NCBI RefSeq assembly: GCF_038502225.1
Contig: NW_027196480.1
Location: 5,001-69,000, forward strand
Direction: 5' to 3'
Source: Cherax quadricarinatus
Lineage: Eukaryota > Arthropoda > Malacostraca > Decapoda > Parastacidae
Length of the DNA: 64,000 nucleotides
The notes beneath the pieces are model-generated. The model saw nothing but the letters and a program-made list of their open reading frames with translations. It was not told where the DNA came from and did no database searches. Positions 41,242 through 52,652 of the stretch are shown here, piece after piece. Made by a program: the position numbers and the translations under genes. Every line of letters begins with the position of its first letter. Position 1 is the stretch's first letter.

Positions 41242-42146
41242 GTGTACCGATGCTGGACACAACGATCTGCATCTTCCATAAATTTCATAATGGCGTAAAA
41301 AGCATACTACCCTCATTTTTCACCCATTACCAAGTAAAAGCCAAAAGGTGGGACCACTTACTTTTTCTCCTCCTCCTCCTCTCCCCCGCACTTTAGTAAC
41401 TTATTTCTATCTTTTCCCATCATTCTTCTACCCCCTGCCTGACAAGAGCTCTGGATATAGTTCGATTTGAAGGTGTTATGTATGCAAGGGACAGGATTTA
41501 TTTGTCAAGAGAGAGAGTAATCCTTCTGCCGTTGTTACTAGAGGGAGTCGACCCTCTCTACATTACCACCCTCTCCCTCGTCAATAAGAGGAGGCAGAGA
41601 GGAAGAAGAGAAGATGAAGAACAGAGAGAGGAAGGAGGGTAGAATTATAGGATGACTGATGTGAGGGTGAGAATGGTGAGCTCTTGTTTGAGTGGAGGCA
41701 GCTGGTGTGTGAACGGTGAGAGCTAGTTTGTGAATAGTAGCAGCTGGTTTGCGAATAGTGAGAGCTGCTGTGTGAAAAGTACCAGGTGGTGTGTAAGCAA
41801 TGGCAGCTGTAGTGTGAATTTTCAGAGTTGGTGTATGGACGGTGGCAGGTAGTTTGTGAGTAATTGTAGATGGCGTGTGAGCAATTGCAGATGGTTTGTA
41901 AACATTGGCAGCTGGTGTGTAAACAGTGGCAGATGTTGCATGAGCTGGTATGCGAACTGTGGCATCTGTTATTTAAAAAGTTGCAGCTAGGGTGTACTCT
42001 GTAGCAATTGATGTGTGAACAGTGGCAGCTGGTGTGAGAATACTGGCAGTTGGTGTGTGAACAGAGATAACCAGTGTATTAACGGTGGCATTTGGTGGAA
42101 ACGTTGGTAAATGTCTGAGTAAATGTCAGCTGAAATCTTACATGCT

Positions 42147-42278
42147 GCGGCAGTCACACTGCAACACTGCGGCAGTTACAATGCAATACTCCGGCAGTCA
42201 CACTGCAACACTGCAGCAGTTACAATGCAACACTGCGGCAGTTACAATGCAATACTGTGGCAGTCACACTGCAACACT
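42147..42278. repeat. 22-bp tandem repeat, 6 copies (unit 2)
   Basis: An exact counterpart of 39934-40065, shifted by 2213 bp. Confidence 0.9.
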
Positions 42279-43173
42279 GGTAAAGTTACACCTTACTGCA
42301 AAGTCCCGGTACTCAGCTGCAAAGTCACACTGCCACCGAGTATTTTGAATGATTCTAAGCTTATTCAGTTATTTGTGGTTATTTGTGTTGACAATGTAAG
42401 AATTATAAATATCAGTGTATATATCCCTAAATACCTATAGGATTATATTCAGTAGTAGTGGATATACACTGGTACATGTATACCGGTGCATAGACTCTGA
42501 TAGGTGTGCTTTTCATTGCTTAATCGCCTAAAGAACTTCATTATTTTTTCTATTAATTAAAATGTCGTTAGGTGTTTGGAACTGTTTGGGTTATGCTGAC
42601 GTTTGAAGTTATCTTGTAAATATTAACAAAAGTTCTAAATACTGTTTCTAACAAAATCCTATGCTTATAATGTTTTTAACGGCATTTACGATTCGTGTGT
42701 TAAAGCACAAACTCTGTATGTTAAAGAAATGTGATGATAAGAGAACTGGAGTAATACACAAATAACTCGGAATTAGGTGAAGAAAACTAAAAATCGTGTA
42801 AGGTTTCTTCTTCTCAAGGTTGTGTTTTCTAGTGCTAAGTAACTGACAACCATCAGTGGGTAGTCACAGTAGTTGATAAACGCTACTGAGTGGATTAGAG
42901 ATGTATCAGATGTGAAAATATAGATATCCACGGATGCGGAAGTGCATGAGGATGTCTTACTTATTTGGCGGATGCGGATGCGGATGTGAGGAGTTGTGCA
43001 GATGTTCCGCAGATGCAGTTACGGATGCGGATATCAGATACATCTCTAGAGTGGATCTATAGCTGCACCTCTATATAGCTAGGTAAATGCTCTGAGTGGA
43101 TGATACCACAAGAATGAATAAGTTTATCAACTACCTTCACCTCTCAGTGAGTGAGGACATACTATTGTGATGT

Positions 43174-43519
43174 AATTAAAACTGGGAAGAGATGAGACAT
43201 CCAATGCAGGAACAATGAGTAGGTGAGTAAATCGTTTTTGAAAGAAGACATGCAGTCAGTGGTGAGCCTGACATAGCAGTGGCAGTCACATGTGAATTAA
43301 GATATGACTAAAATGATCAATCGTAAAACTAAACACTAGAACCGAAGATAATGGAAAAAATAGATATCTCTCAAGCAGTTAATGGAAAAAATTATTCATC
43401 GATGATGCCTTCAGTGGTTAAAATAGATTTATTGTCCGAGGGGTGGTAGGGAATTAGGATCAAATATTAAACTAATTCGTTGTAAAGAGATATTTGGTAG
43501 AATAGTATGGAAAGCGTTC
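43174..43519. other. Unassigned spacer
   Basis: About 345 bp with no recognised coding or repeat content. Confidence 0.5.
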
Positions 43520-43621
43520 CTTAACATCATCCTCAGCTTAACATCATCCTCAGCTTAACATCATCCTCAGCTTAACATCATCCTCAGCTTAACATCATCC
43601 TCAGCTTAACATCATCCTCAG
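43520..43621. repeat. 17-bp tandem repeat, 6 exact copies
   Basis: The unit is CTTAACATCATCCTCAG, six times with no visible variation, then a broken partial copy (CTCTCAGCT). Confidence 0.96.
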
Positions 43622-43907
43622 CTCTCAGCTGAACCTTCGACTTTACTTTTTTTTTGTTTTTTTTTTCCTAGTTATTCGTTGATTTCGTTGAGATGCACTT
43701 CATAACAAAAGTTTTAAATTTTTCAAACAGCGTATTTGAATTTTTCAGATTATCATTTTGATGCTGTGTATTTACTCCCTGATTGATGATTTTTCTAATT
43801 CAGAAATTTCTAACAAATCATTACATTATGAATTAGTTAAGCGTTTGGAATAAAAATTTATAATTTCCACGGACAAACAATTGTTGAAGTGTATAGTGAA
43901 ACTAGTC
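43622..43907. other. AT-rich spacer
   Basis: A poly-T-rich spacer between the two satellites. No feature is recognised. Confidence 0.5.
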
Positions 43908-44108
43908 ATAGCTGAAGCAGTCATTCATAAATGTATGGATAGCTGAAGCAGTCATTCATAAAAGTATGCATAGCTGAAGCAGTCATTCATAAATGTATGG
44001 ATAGCTGAAGCAGTCATTCATAAAAGTATGCATAGCTGAAGCAGTCATTCATAAATGTATGCATAGCTGAAGCAGTCATTCATAAATGTATGGATAGCTG
44101 AAGCAGTC
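43908..44108. repeat. 31-bp tandem repeat, 6 copies plus a partial
   Basis: The unit starts ATAGCTGAAGCAGTCATTC and ends AAATGTATGG or AAAGTATGC, the two forms alternating at first. Units start at 43908, 43939, 43970, 44001, 44032, 44063 and 44094. The last one breaks after AGCAGTC, exactly where LINE H sequence begins. Confidence 0.95.
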
Positions 44109-44868
44109 CCCTCAACCACCCGTCTATCCCGTAAAACCACACCCGATAGTAAAATCCCATGCAAAAAACGATACATCACCTCACGCCCACGGGGTTGTAA
44201 CCTCAACCTACTTAACGTACCCCATATACTTCCCCAGTCATACATGGGGAAAATCCCCTCCACCGGTGCCACTACCCTCCCCACTAACATCCTACACAGC
44301 CTACCTATTTTTACCTTCCCCAGATCCTGAGCCAACACCAGAACCCTCAAAACAGTTTCACACTCACGCAACTCTACCCCAGTAAACATATGTTTCAATC
44401 TACCGTGTATCTTGACCAACATCCCCCCCACACACACCTTCCCTCATCACCTCCCTCTTAATGAAGATACATTTGACCCTCTGCTTTAAATCCATTAAAC
44501 CCAACCACCCCTGACGCACAGGTAACAATACCACATCCCTTTCAAGCCAATCATAGCCCGAACCCCACAAGAATTAAAAAACCCTTCTAAGTATGTTCAC
44601 AATTGCCGTCCCAGTTAAAGGGAACACGGCTGCCACGTGCCAAACCTTACTATACAATTAGACGTTAATAACAATGGCACGCTGCACAAGGGTCAAATGA
44701 TAAGGCCGCAATGCTCCCAAGCGACCCAGAATCCTGTCTACCAACCTAACCGAGTTTTCCACACGTGCAACATCCAGATCATATGCATAGATAAGACCAC
44801 AAATTTTTAACGAAGTCACCCTTGGAGCCTTGTTGGACTGGAGGTGCAGCCAGTGGCCACCCATGGGC
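44109..44868 (-). mobile_element. LINE family H (L1/Tx1-type), 3' part
   Basis: A minus-strand C-terminal part of an L1/Tx1-like ORF2: LKICGLIYAYDLDVARVENS, LTLVQRAIVINV, LPVRQGWLGLMDLKQRVKC, REVMYRFLHGILLSG. It continues the H element seen at 49067-52652. The two are separated by insertion of element G. Frame breaks and a stop near 44575 make it non-functional. The left end lies on the 31-bp satellite, so the 3' tail is missing. Confidence 0.85.
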
Positions 44869-46844
44869 CTCCAGAATTACAACTACTGATGCCAATAACA
44901 AAATCACCCCAACAAACACAGAATACAACCTCGTTCATATTTGCTAATATACAGGGCCTTAAGCCATCCACCAACAACAAAATACCTTTTATCAGTGGAC
45001 TTCTAGAGGAGTCTAATGCAATGTTTGCAGCCTTCACAGAGACACACAAAAGATCACTTTGACAGTGAAATATGGATAAATGGTTACAACCTTTTTAGAT
45101 ACGACAGAAAGAACAGGCAACAAGGAGGGGTTGGCCTGTATGTCAAAGAGTCCCTCATCTGCACGGAGTTGCTGAACACCACAAATGAAGTAGTTGAAGT
45201 TCTATCAATAAAGATCGAGAACCAAAACCTGGTCATTGTGGTTGTATATAAGCCACCAGATGTAACCTCACAACAGTTCAAGGAACAGCTACTGAAAATT
45301 GATTACTGTTTGGAAAACCTTCCAGCTCCATCCTCAAACATCTTACTGCTTGGTGGTTTCAACCTAAGGCATACAAAATGGAAGAATGTAGCAAATAATG
45401 TTATAGCTGAAACAATCCCCGGAGGTAGCGCAGATGAAAGGTCACACACACATGAGCTACTAAGTCTCTGCGAAAAACACACCTTAAGCCAGCAGATAGT
45501 GGAGCCAACAAGACTAGAAAACACACTTGACCTTATCTTCACAAATAATGAGGACCTGATAAGAGACATAAGAATATCAAAAACAACAGATTTCGAACAC
45601 AGCCTAATCGAAGTCCAGGCGTACATGCATAGGGGTCCTGATCAGCAGAATGCATGTACCTGTGAAGGTGTCTTCACAAAATACAACTTCAACAATAAGA
45701 ACATCAACTGGGACCAGGTAAACCATGTCCTAAACGAAACATGTTGGGAAGATGTCTTAAATGACATGGATCCAAACCAGTGCCTTGAAAGGATCAACTT
45801 CCTGGCAGCCGAAGCATGTTCTAGGCATATTCCCCTAAGAAAGAAGAAGAGCAGGAGTAAACTGGAGAGAGAGCAAGACGCTCCCTCTACAGAAGACGAC
45901 TGAGCTCCTCAGGAGTGCTAGAATATCTGATACACGAAAGGAGGCGCTGACCAGGGAAGTGGAAACTGTCGAACTTCAGTTAAATGACTCTTACAGGAAC
46001 CAGGAGAGACAGGAGGAGCCTAAAGCTATTAGTGAAATTGAAAGAAATTCCAAAATATTTCTTTTCATATGCCGAAAACAAGGCACATACCACATCTAGT
46101 ATCGGGCCCTTACTCATACAGGATGGGACTTACACAGATGAAAACAAGGAAATGAGTAAAATATTGAAATCCCAGTACGACACTGTGTTTAGTGAACCAC
46201 TAATCGGTCTGAGGATCGACGACCCAAATGATTTCTTCATGAATGAGCCTCAAAACTCCATAAATGTATGCCAGATTTCCGACATTACTCTAACTCCGAT
46301 AGATTTCGAAAAAGCCATTGACAACATCCCCATGCACTCAGCCCCGGGCCCAGACTCGTGGAACTCTGTTTTTATTAAGAACTGCAAGAAACCCCTCTCG
46401 CGTGCCCTAAGTACACTATGGAGGAGGAGCTTGGACATGGGTGAAATTCCACAGTCACTTAAAACAACGGATATAGCCCCACTCCATAAAGGTGGCAGCA
46501 AAGCATTAGCTAAGAACTATAGACCAATACCTCTGACGTCCCACATCATAAAAACCTTTGAAAGAGTGCTAAGAAGCAGGATTGCAAATCACCTGGATTC
46601 CCAAAATCTGCACAATCCAGGGCAACATGGGTTCAGGGCAGGTCGCTACTGCCTCTCACAACTACTGGATCACTATGATATGGCCTTGGATGAACTGGAA
46701 GAAAATCAGAATGCAGATGTAATATACACAGCCTTTGCAAAAGCATTTGACAAATGCGATCATGGTGTAATAGCCGAAAAATACGTGCTAAAGGAATAAC
46801 TGGGAAAGTGGGGAGATGGATCTTCAACTTCCTAACAAATCGAA

Positions 46845-46857
46845 CACAAAGAATAGT
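46845..46857. repeat. Target-site duplication, left (Penelope-like in G)
   Basis: CACAAAGAATAGT, repeated exactly at 47948-47960. It belongs to the G coding sequence (NRTQRIV). Confidence 0.9.
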
Positions 46858-47947
46858 TTAGAAAGACACGTAAGCAAACACTATAACATATTTATTAGAA
46901 AACGTTTCGGTCCTGGAACCTTGATCACTTCTAACATACAGAGGTAGAAAGACATTATATATATATAGGCGGAGAGTGAGATGTGACGCACGTGACCTGA
47001 GGAATGTCATAAGAACATTAGAATGGAGGAACACTGTAGAAGGCCTACTGGCCCATGCGAGGCGAGGGTAGACGATGAAATCACGTGACTCCTGTGTTGT
47101 TGGGTTGGTGCTGCTTAAGTATCAGGTATGCCAATGTTTTTGAAATTTTGTAGTTTCCAGTGTTGCGTTCTATAGTGTCGGTGACGGTGATTAGTGAGGC
47201 TTCTAGGCACCGTCGGCGTCTGAGGTCTGGTTCGGTGAGAACGAGTTGTGCCTCGTTCCAGTTCATCAAATGCCCCGTGGAGTCTCTGTGGAGGACACAG
47301 GCGTACCTTACATCGTCTCTGTTAGAGGCATTTCGATGCTCATTCAGGCGGACTGCAAGATCTCTGCCTGTCTCACCTACATATTTCTTGGGACAGAACC
47401 CACAAGGGATAGTGTAGACGCCTGCTGTAGAAGTTAGAGGTGTGGGGCTGCGTAAGGTACGTAAGGTACGCCTGTGTCCTCCACAGAGACTCCACGGGGC
47501 ATTTGATGAACTGGAACGAGGCACAACTCGTTCTCACCGAACCAGACCTCAGACGCCGACGGTGCCTAGAAGCCTCACTAATCACCGTCACCGACACTAT
47601 AGAACGCAACACTGGAAACTACAAAATTTCAAAAACATTGGCATACCTGATACTTAAGCAGCACCAACCCAACAACACAGGAGTCACGTGATTTCATCGT
47701 CTACCCTCGCCTCGCATGGGCCAGTAGGCCTTCTACAGTGTTCCACCATTCTTATGTTCTTATGACATTCCTCAGGTCACGTGCGTCACATCTCACTCTC
47801 CGCCTATGTATATAATGTCTTTCTACCTCTGTATGTTAGAAGTGATCAAGGTTCCAGGACCGAAACGTTTTCTAATAAATATGTTATAGTGTTTGCTTAC
47901 GTGTCTTTCTAAACCAACTTGTCGATATTTATTACCAAGGTTTATAC
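46858..47947. mobile_element. Penelope-like element remnant with long inverted repeats
   Basis: A 1090-bp insert flanked by 13-bp target duplications. Arms 46858-47311 and 47461-47912 are near-perfect reverse complements around a spacer of about 150 bp. The right arm extends 35 nt further. Each arm carries the C-terminal end of a GIY-YIG protein followed by a 3' UTR with an AATAAA-type signal. Inverted partial copies are a known product of Penelope-like insertion. No RT domain is present. Each arm also contains TGGGCCAGTAGGCCTTCTAC followed by TTCTTATG words, resembling the family B CR1 3' end. Confidence 0.85.
47081..47524 (-). pseudogene. GIY-YIG endonuclease domain, C-terminal part (minus strand)
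   Basis: The minus-strand frame runs from the central spacer into the left arm: GVYTIPCGFCPKKYVGETGR, then DLAVRLNEHRNASNRDD, then ETGN-like NTGNYKISKTLAYLILKQHQ. GVY...YVG, the Arg of ETGR and the Arg/Glu-His of RLNEH fit the GIY-YIG fold, with the inserted Cys pair typical of Penelope-like nucleases. The matching plus-strand copy (47458-47691) contains only the part after RDD. The first residues of the open frame are read-through of the opposite arm. Confidence 0.85.
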
Positions 47948-47960
47948 CACAAAGAATAGT
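47948..47960. repeat. Target-site duplication, right (Penelope-like in G)
   Basis: CACAAAGAATAGT, identical to 46845-46857. G coding resumes from here. Confidence 0.9.
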
Positions 47961-49079
47961 GATCAACAGAGTTATTCGGAGGCTGCCATAGTGAAGAGCT
48001 CTGTTCCACAAGGCACAGTACTCGCCCCCATCTTATTCCTTATCCTCATATCAGACATAGACAGAGATATACATCACAGCACCGTATCATCCTTTGCGGA
48101 TGATACTAGGATCTGCATGAGGCTGTCATCTGCTGAGGACGCGGTTAACCTCCAAGAAGATATAAACAAAGTTTTCCAGTGGGCAACGGTAAACAATATG
48201 ATGTTCAATGAGGACAAATTCCAACTACTCCGTTATGGAAAACTGGAGGAGATAATAACTAGAACAGAGTATACTACAGACTCTGGCCATACAATAGAGC
48301 GGAAAATAATGTAAGGGACCTGGGAGTAGTAATATCTGAGGATCTCACTTTCAAGGATCACAACAGTGCCACGATCGCACGTGCAAAGAAAATGATAGGG
48401 TGGCTAATGAGAACGTTCAAAACGAGAGATGCCAAGCCAATGATGATCCTTTTCAAATCACTTGTTCTCTCTAGGCTGGAATACTGCTGTACATTAACAT
48501 CTCCATTCAAAGCAGGTGAAATCGCAGATCTAGAGAGTGTACAGAGATCCTTTACTGCACGTATAAGTTCTGTCAAGCACCTTAACTACTGGGAACGCTT
48601 GGAAGCTCTTGACTTGTACTCGTTGGAACGCAGGAGGGAGAGATATATCATAATCTACACTTGGAAAATCTTGGAAGGAATGGTCCCAAATCTGCACACA
48701 GAAATCACTCCCTACGTAAGTAAAAGACTGGGCAGGCGATGCAAAATGCCCCCAATAAAAAGTAGGGGCGCCATTGGTACACTAAGGGAAAACACCATAA
48801 GTGTCCGGGGCCCAAGACTGTTCAATAGCCTCCCATCAAGCATTAGGGGAATTACCAATAAACTCCTGGCTGCCTTCAAGAGAGAGCTGGACAGATACCT
48901 AAAGTCAGTGCCGGATCAGCCGGGCTGTGGCTCGTACGTTGGACTGCGTGCGGCCAGCAGTAACAGCCTAGTTGATCAGGCCCTGATCCGACGGGAGGCC
49001 TGGTCATGGACCGGGCCGCGGGGGCGTTGATCCCCAGAATAACCTCCAGGTAACCTCCAGGTAACCCGCCTCGTCACGA

Positions 49080-51302
49080 CTGCACTACCCTACTCAACCC
49101 TCCCCACCCAAGCTCCTAACCCCATGACCATGGACTTCTCTGAATTCACTCTCATACCAGTTGCACCTGCGAACATGTTGACTACCCCATCTAAGGCGTC
49201 CAGTGACATCCCCTCCCTAACCAGAACAGTAATATCATCTACATACCCATTTAGAACTGGCCAAACCCTCCCAACTCCACTCCTTTCTCCCTCACTAATG
49301 CACACTTCCTCCTCCCCCATTCTATAAAAGGGGTCCTGTATGCACGCAAACAAAAGCTGTGACATAGGACATCCCTGTCGAAGTCCCCTACTCATTACAA
49401 TCATTTCTCCAATCTTCCATTAATCTGTGCCCTCGCCGTTGCCCCATGATACAACTCATCTACCCATCCCACTATTTTTTACCCAGCACCCTGTCCCCTA
49501 AGGATAGCTCTCAATGCTTCTTGCTCCACTCTATCATACGCTCCTTGCCAGTCTAGTGCAACCAAGCCCCCCCTTCCCCCCTTTTTCTTCCACGAAATCC
49601 CATAGTAGCCCATGCCCCTCCACCATAGACCTCCCTGGCAACCCAAACTGAGTTTTCGATACGACCCGCCCTACTATGCACTTAAACCTATTTCCTAAAA
49701 TCTTAGCAAACAACCTACAATCCGTGCATAACAATGATATTGCCCGGTAGTCCCTAAGCGTATGCTGCCCCTTACCCTACGGTACCAAGACTACTACAGC
49801 TGTTGCCTGCTTTTCTCCCAACTTGCCCTTCTCCTTCATCAAATTTAATAACCTTACTAAAATCCCCCTCATTAGCTCCCAATGCTGTTGATAAAACTCT
49901 GCCGGTAGTCCATCGATTCCCGGTGCTTTGCCCTTTCGCATTTCACTTAAAACCCTTCATATTTCCTCCTCAGTTATTTCCCCACCCAGTGCTTCCCTAT
50001 CACTGTTTCCCAACCGACATGTCACGCTTCCACACACCTGTTCTAAATTCCAAGCTCCTACCCCTTCTCCTTACCAATAGCGCTCATACCACTTATCCGC
50101 AAACGCCCCCATCCCATCTGTAGTTTGTATAACCTGACGCACCCTATACCCACCCACCGATTCATGAACCTCCAACCATGGAATAGCCGTTGTCTGCTGT
50201 CGTTGTTTTTGCCTACGCAATAAAAACGACGACGGCCTATCGCCCAATAACACCTCTTCCACCCCCACCATTACCCTCACCGCTTGGAACCTCTCGTCCT
50301 GGATTTCACGCAACCTCCGCTTAATTATCATAATGTCGTCCATAGGATAAGTACCCGCCACCGCTGCCCTTACATAACAACCTCTTAACCTGTCCTCCAA
50401 ATAGTTAATGAGCCCATATTTTAAAGAACTGATTCGTTTCCCTTCCTGCACATAATAATGCTGAATCCATTCCTTAGCCACACCATCCCACCACGTCACC
50501 ACATCCTCCACCCCTATTACCTCCTCACTTAACCCCTCCCACAGTGCTGTAAAACCCTCCAACCCCTCCTCATATTCTAACACACTCGTATTTAACTTCC
50601 AGTATACCCTAGAGATACTAGCTAGTGACTCCCACTCCACCTCTGCCACTACCGCCCGATGATCTGAAAAAGCTACTTCTATTATACAGACAAACTTTGA
50701 CAAACCCCGTGAGATATGTACAAGCTCTCTAACCTAGCCGCATAACCCCTCCTTACGAAAGTATGCTCTAACCCCCACGCTCCCCCCCCCCACCTACCAC
50801 ATCCCTCAACTGAACATACACCAAGAGATTTCGTAAGGCTGCCGACATGTGCCCCGTCCCTTGTGGTTCCACATCAGCCCTCCTAATAACACAATTCCAG
50901 TCCCCAACAACGACGGCCACTGCAGGTAAACCATGTAAGGAGAAAACTAGATCATCACAAACAAAATCCCTCTTTACTTTCACATCGTTTTCCGCTGGCC
51001 CATACACACTTACAAAGGTTACCCTCTGCCCCATCCACCACCCATCCACACGCAACACCCTCCCCCCCTCCCCCTCACTTCGTATCAACACAAACGGGCT
51101 CGCCTCCTTCATCAATAAACCCACACCACTTTTCAAACGTGCAGATGGCAAAGTCAAAACCTTAAACCCTGCTACCTCTAGCACTCTTCCCTCCCTGAAA
51201 TTATGCTCCTGTAGAAACACTACGTCCACTCTATATTTACACAGAAGCATACGAAAACATTCCCTCTTCATTCTATTATAGTCCATTCACATTCACAGTC
51301 AT
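49080..51302 (-). pseudogene. H ORF2: APE endonuclease plus L1/Tx1-type reverse transcriptase, broken
   Basis: It starts at MTVNVNG (ATG 51302-51300), with a frameshift within ten codons. Endonuclease (51286-50768): VVFLQEHNFREGRVLEVAGF, VSVYGPAEND, VVVGDWNCV. SDHRAVVAEVEW follows in another frame (50650). Linker 50640-50071. RT: KGKAPGIDGLPAEFYQQH-type sequence near 49900, DYRAISLLCTDCRLFAKILG, GLRQGCPMSQLLF and YVDDI at 49231-49245. LQEHN, DWN and YVDD fit the L1/Tx1 group. Several frameshifts and stops occur (near 50760, 49790 and 49540). Confidence 0.82.
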
Positions 51303-51767
51303 ACACCTAAGGCCTTCTTAAAATGTCCAACCCTTCCTCCTTCCCTCCTTCCCGGGCCCTCCTGCCCCAGGGTCAACACATGATTTCACACCATCCACCC
51401 CGCCCCCTTCTTTAGATGCCTCTTATCCTGGCTACCTCGAGAATATTCGTCCTTCCTCCCAGACCTCTGCGCCGGCGTCAGGACGTTATCTTAGTCTGAC
51501 GCCGCCGCTCTCTTCCTCGTGACGCCCTCCACCGCCATGCTGTCTTCCGAGGATTCCTCACAATGAACCTCAACCTCCACCGTTTCATGTTGCAGAGAAC
51601 ACGGCGACACCTCTCTCTGCCTGCTGACCTCCTCCTTTGTTCCTATACATGTCCCGACACTCTTCTTGCAACTCAAATATGTTCTCCTGTACAGAGACGT
51701 CATCCTTCCCAGGTGGAGTAAAAGTTTTCAAAACCTCGTCCAGCTCTTCCTCCTGCACCATCACCTC

Positions 51768-52553
51768 CTACTGCACAAGCACTTCCCTCCCTGTCACCGG
51801 CAAAGTGGCCATTTCTGGCTCGACACAACTTATGGCACGCCTATCATTCACCACAAGGGTATCTTCAACTATATCACTCCACAGACGTCCACTTCCTCGT
51901 TTGCCCGTGGGACCCTCCACGACGGCATCCACACCTGTAACTGGTGCTCCGCCAGTCTGCGCCATCCCCCTCCTCTGTTGCACACACGTAGCCGCCATGT
52001 GATCATACTCCCCACACAACCTGCATGTACGTCGTTGCCCAGCATAAGACACAGGAATCTGGGTCCGGAACTCCTTCATCACAACGTAAGACGGGATTGG
52101 ATGCCTCAGAGTCGTTTTGAGGGAGAATGTACTCTCCGGACGTCCGACGTATGCACCTGCCGCCCACTTGCCTTGGGTTGCCAGATGCACGGTACCATAC
52201 GCCTCAAACACGTTCCTTATGTCAGCCTCGTCTGCCTCAAAGGGGACGTTGTGAAACTTCAAGCACGTAAAATGTCGAGAGACCTCTATGAGACGCACTC
52301 TAACAGCAGGAGTTGCATCTAGAATCACATCATGGAATCTTGTCACCAACGACTCATACACAGCCGTCGAATTCAACTTAACGAAGATTCTGAAGGCCCC
52401 ATTCAGAGCTTCACCATATACCTCTTCGTCCTGTATTTCATACGTCTCTCTGATGATCGTCGGTAGCAACACTTGTGCCGCTGAGGGAGAAGTCGCCCCA
52501 CGAAGCAGCTCAATACCAACAGTATTCATCTTACGCCGTACACTCAGCGCCAT
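51768..52553 (-). CDS. H ORF1: RNA-binding Gag-like protein with CCHC knuckle
   Basis: The minus-strand frame is open upstream to 52652, but MALSVRRKMNTV at 52553 is the likelier start. About residues 75-190 suit an RRM-like fold followed by AAGAYVGRPESTFSLKTTLR. A CCHC knuckle, CRLCGEYDHMAATC, lies at 52025-51984. Such ORF1 proteins package LINE RNA. The stop at 51768-51770 is followed in the same frame by EVMVQEEELDEVLKTFTPPG, then a frame change near 51620 and an acidic tail to 51491. The native protein therefore probably ran to about 51491, and this copy is cut short. Confidence 0.75.
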   Translation of the reverse strand: MALSVRRKMNTVGIELLRGATSPSAAQVLLPTIIRETYEIQDEEVYGEALNGAFRIFVKLNSTAVYESLVTRFHDVILDATPAVRVRLIEVSRHFTCLKFHNVPFEADEADIRNVFEAYGTVHLATQGKWAAGAYVGRPESTFSLKTTLRHPIPSYVVMKEFRTQIPVSYAGQRRTCRLCGEYDHMAATCVQQRRGMAQTGGAPVTGVDAVVEGPTGKRGSGRLWSDIVEDTLVVNDRRAISCVEPEMATLPVTGREVLVQ

Positions 52554-52652
52554 GTTGTTGCTGTGAGAGCTCGCCTGAAAACAGCAGAGGGGTGCAGAGC
52601 ACAACCGCGCTCCACCGCAGTCAGGCAGTGAATGGAAATTAAAACTAGGCAA

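Larger units (their letters stand above)
44844..49030 (+). pseudogene. G ORF2: endonuclease plus reverse transcriptase, split and mutated
   Basis: Endonuclease: FANIQGLKP and FTETH (44940-45050), a frameshift near 45052, then YDRKNRQQGGVGLYVKESL, VVVYKPPD and LLLGGFN, where the family GDFN Asp is Gly. A stop and frame change occur near 45903. RT: SAPGPDSWNSVFIKNCKKPL, NYRPIPLTSHIIKTFERVL, QHGFRAGRYCLSQLLDHYD, VIYTAFAKAFDKCDHG (motif A Asp replaced by Ala). After the insert come VKSSVPQGTVLAPILFLILI, FADD at 48093-48104, a frame change near 48314, then the C-terminal domain to the stop near 49030. The two lost catalytic Asp residues indicate decay beyond the insertion. Confidence 0.85.
44869..49066 (+). 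mobile_element. LINE G (CR1/Jockey-type), inserted in H
   Basis: A plus-strand LINE from the endonuclease N-terminus to a 3' end with CTCCAGGTAAC repeated (49044-49066). It lies inside H, which reads on the opposite strand on both sides. It is itself split by a Penelope-like element at 46858-47947. The clade was not resolved by eye. Confidence 0.85.
49067..52652 (-). mobile_element. LINE family H (L1/Tx1-type), 5' part with ORF1 and ORF2
   Basis: Minus-strand LINE: ORF1 51768-52553, ORF2 from 51302 down to about 49080, continuing after G at 44868-44109. It is GC-richer than its surroundings, with C runs on the plus strand, which sets it apart from the AT-rich families. Confidence 0.87.

Noticed and set aside
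44869..49066. Target-site duplication of G in H
   Set aside because: I compared both junctions and found no convincing shared word, so none is claimed.
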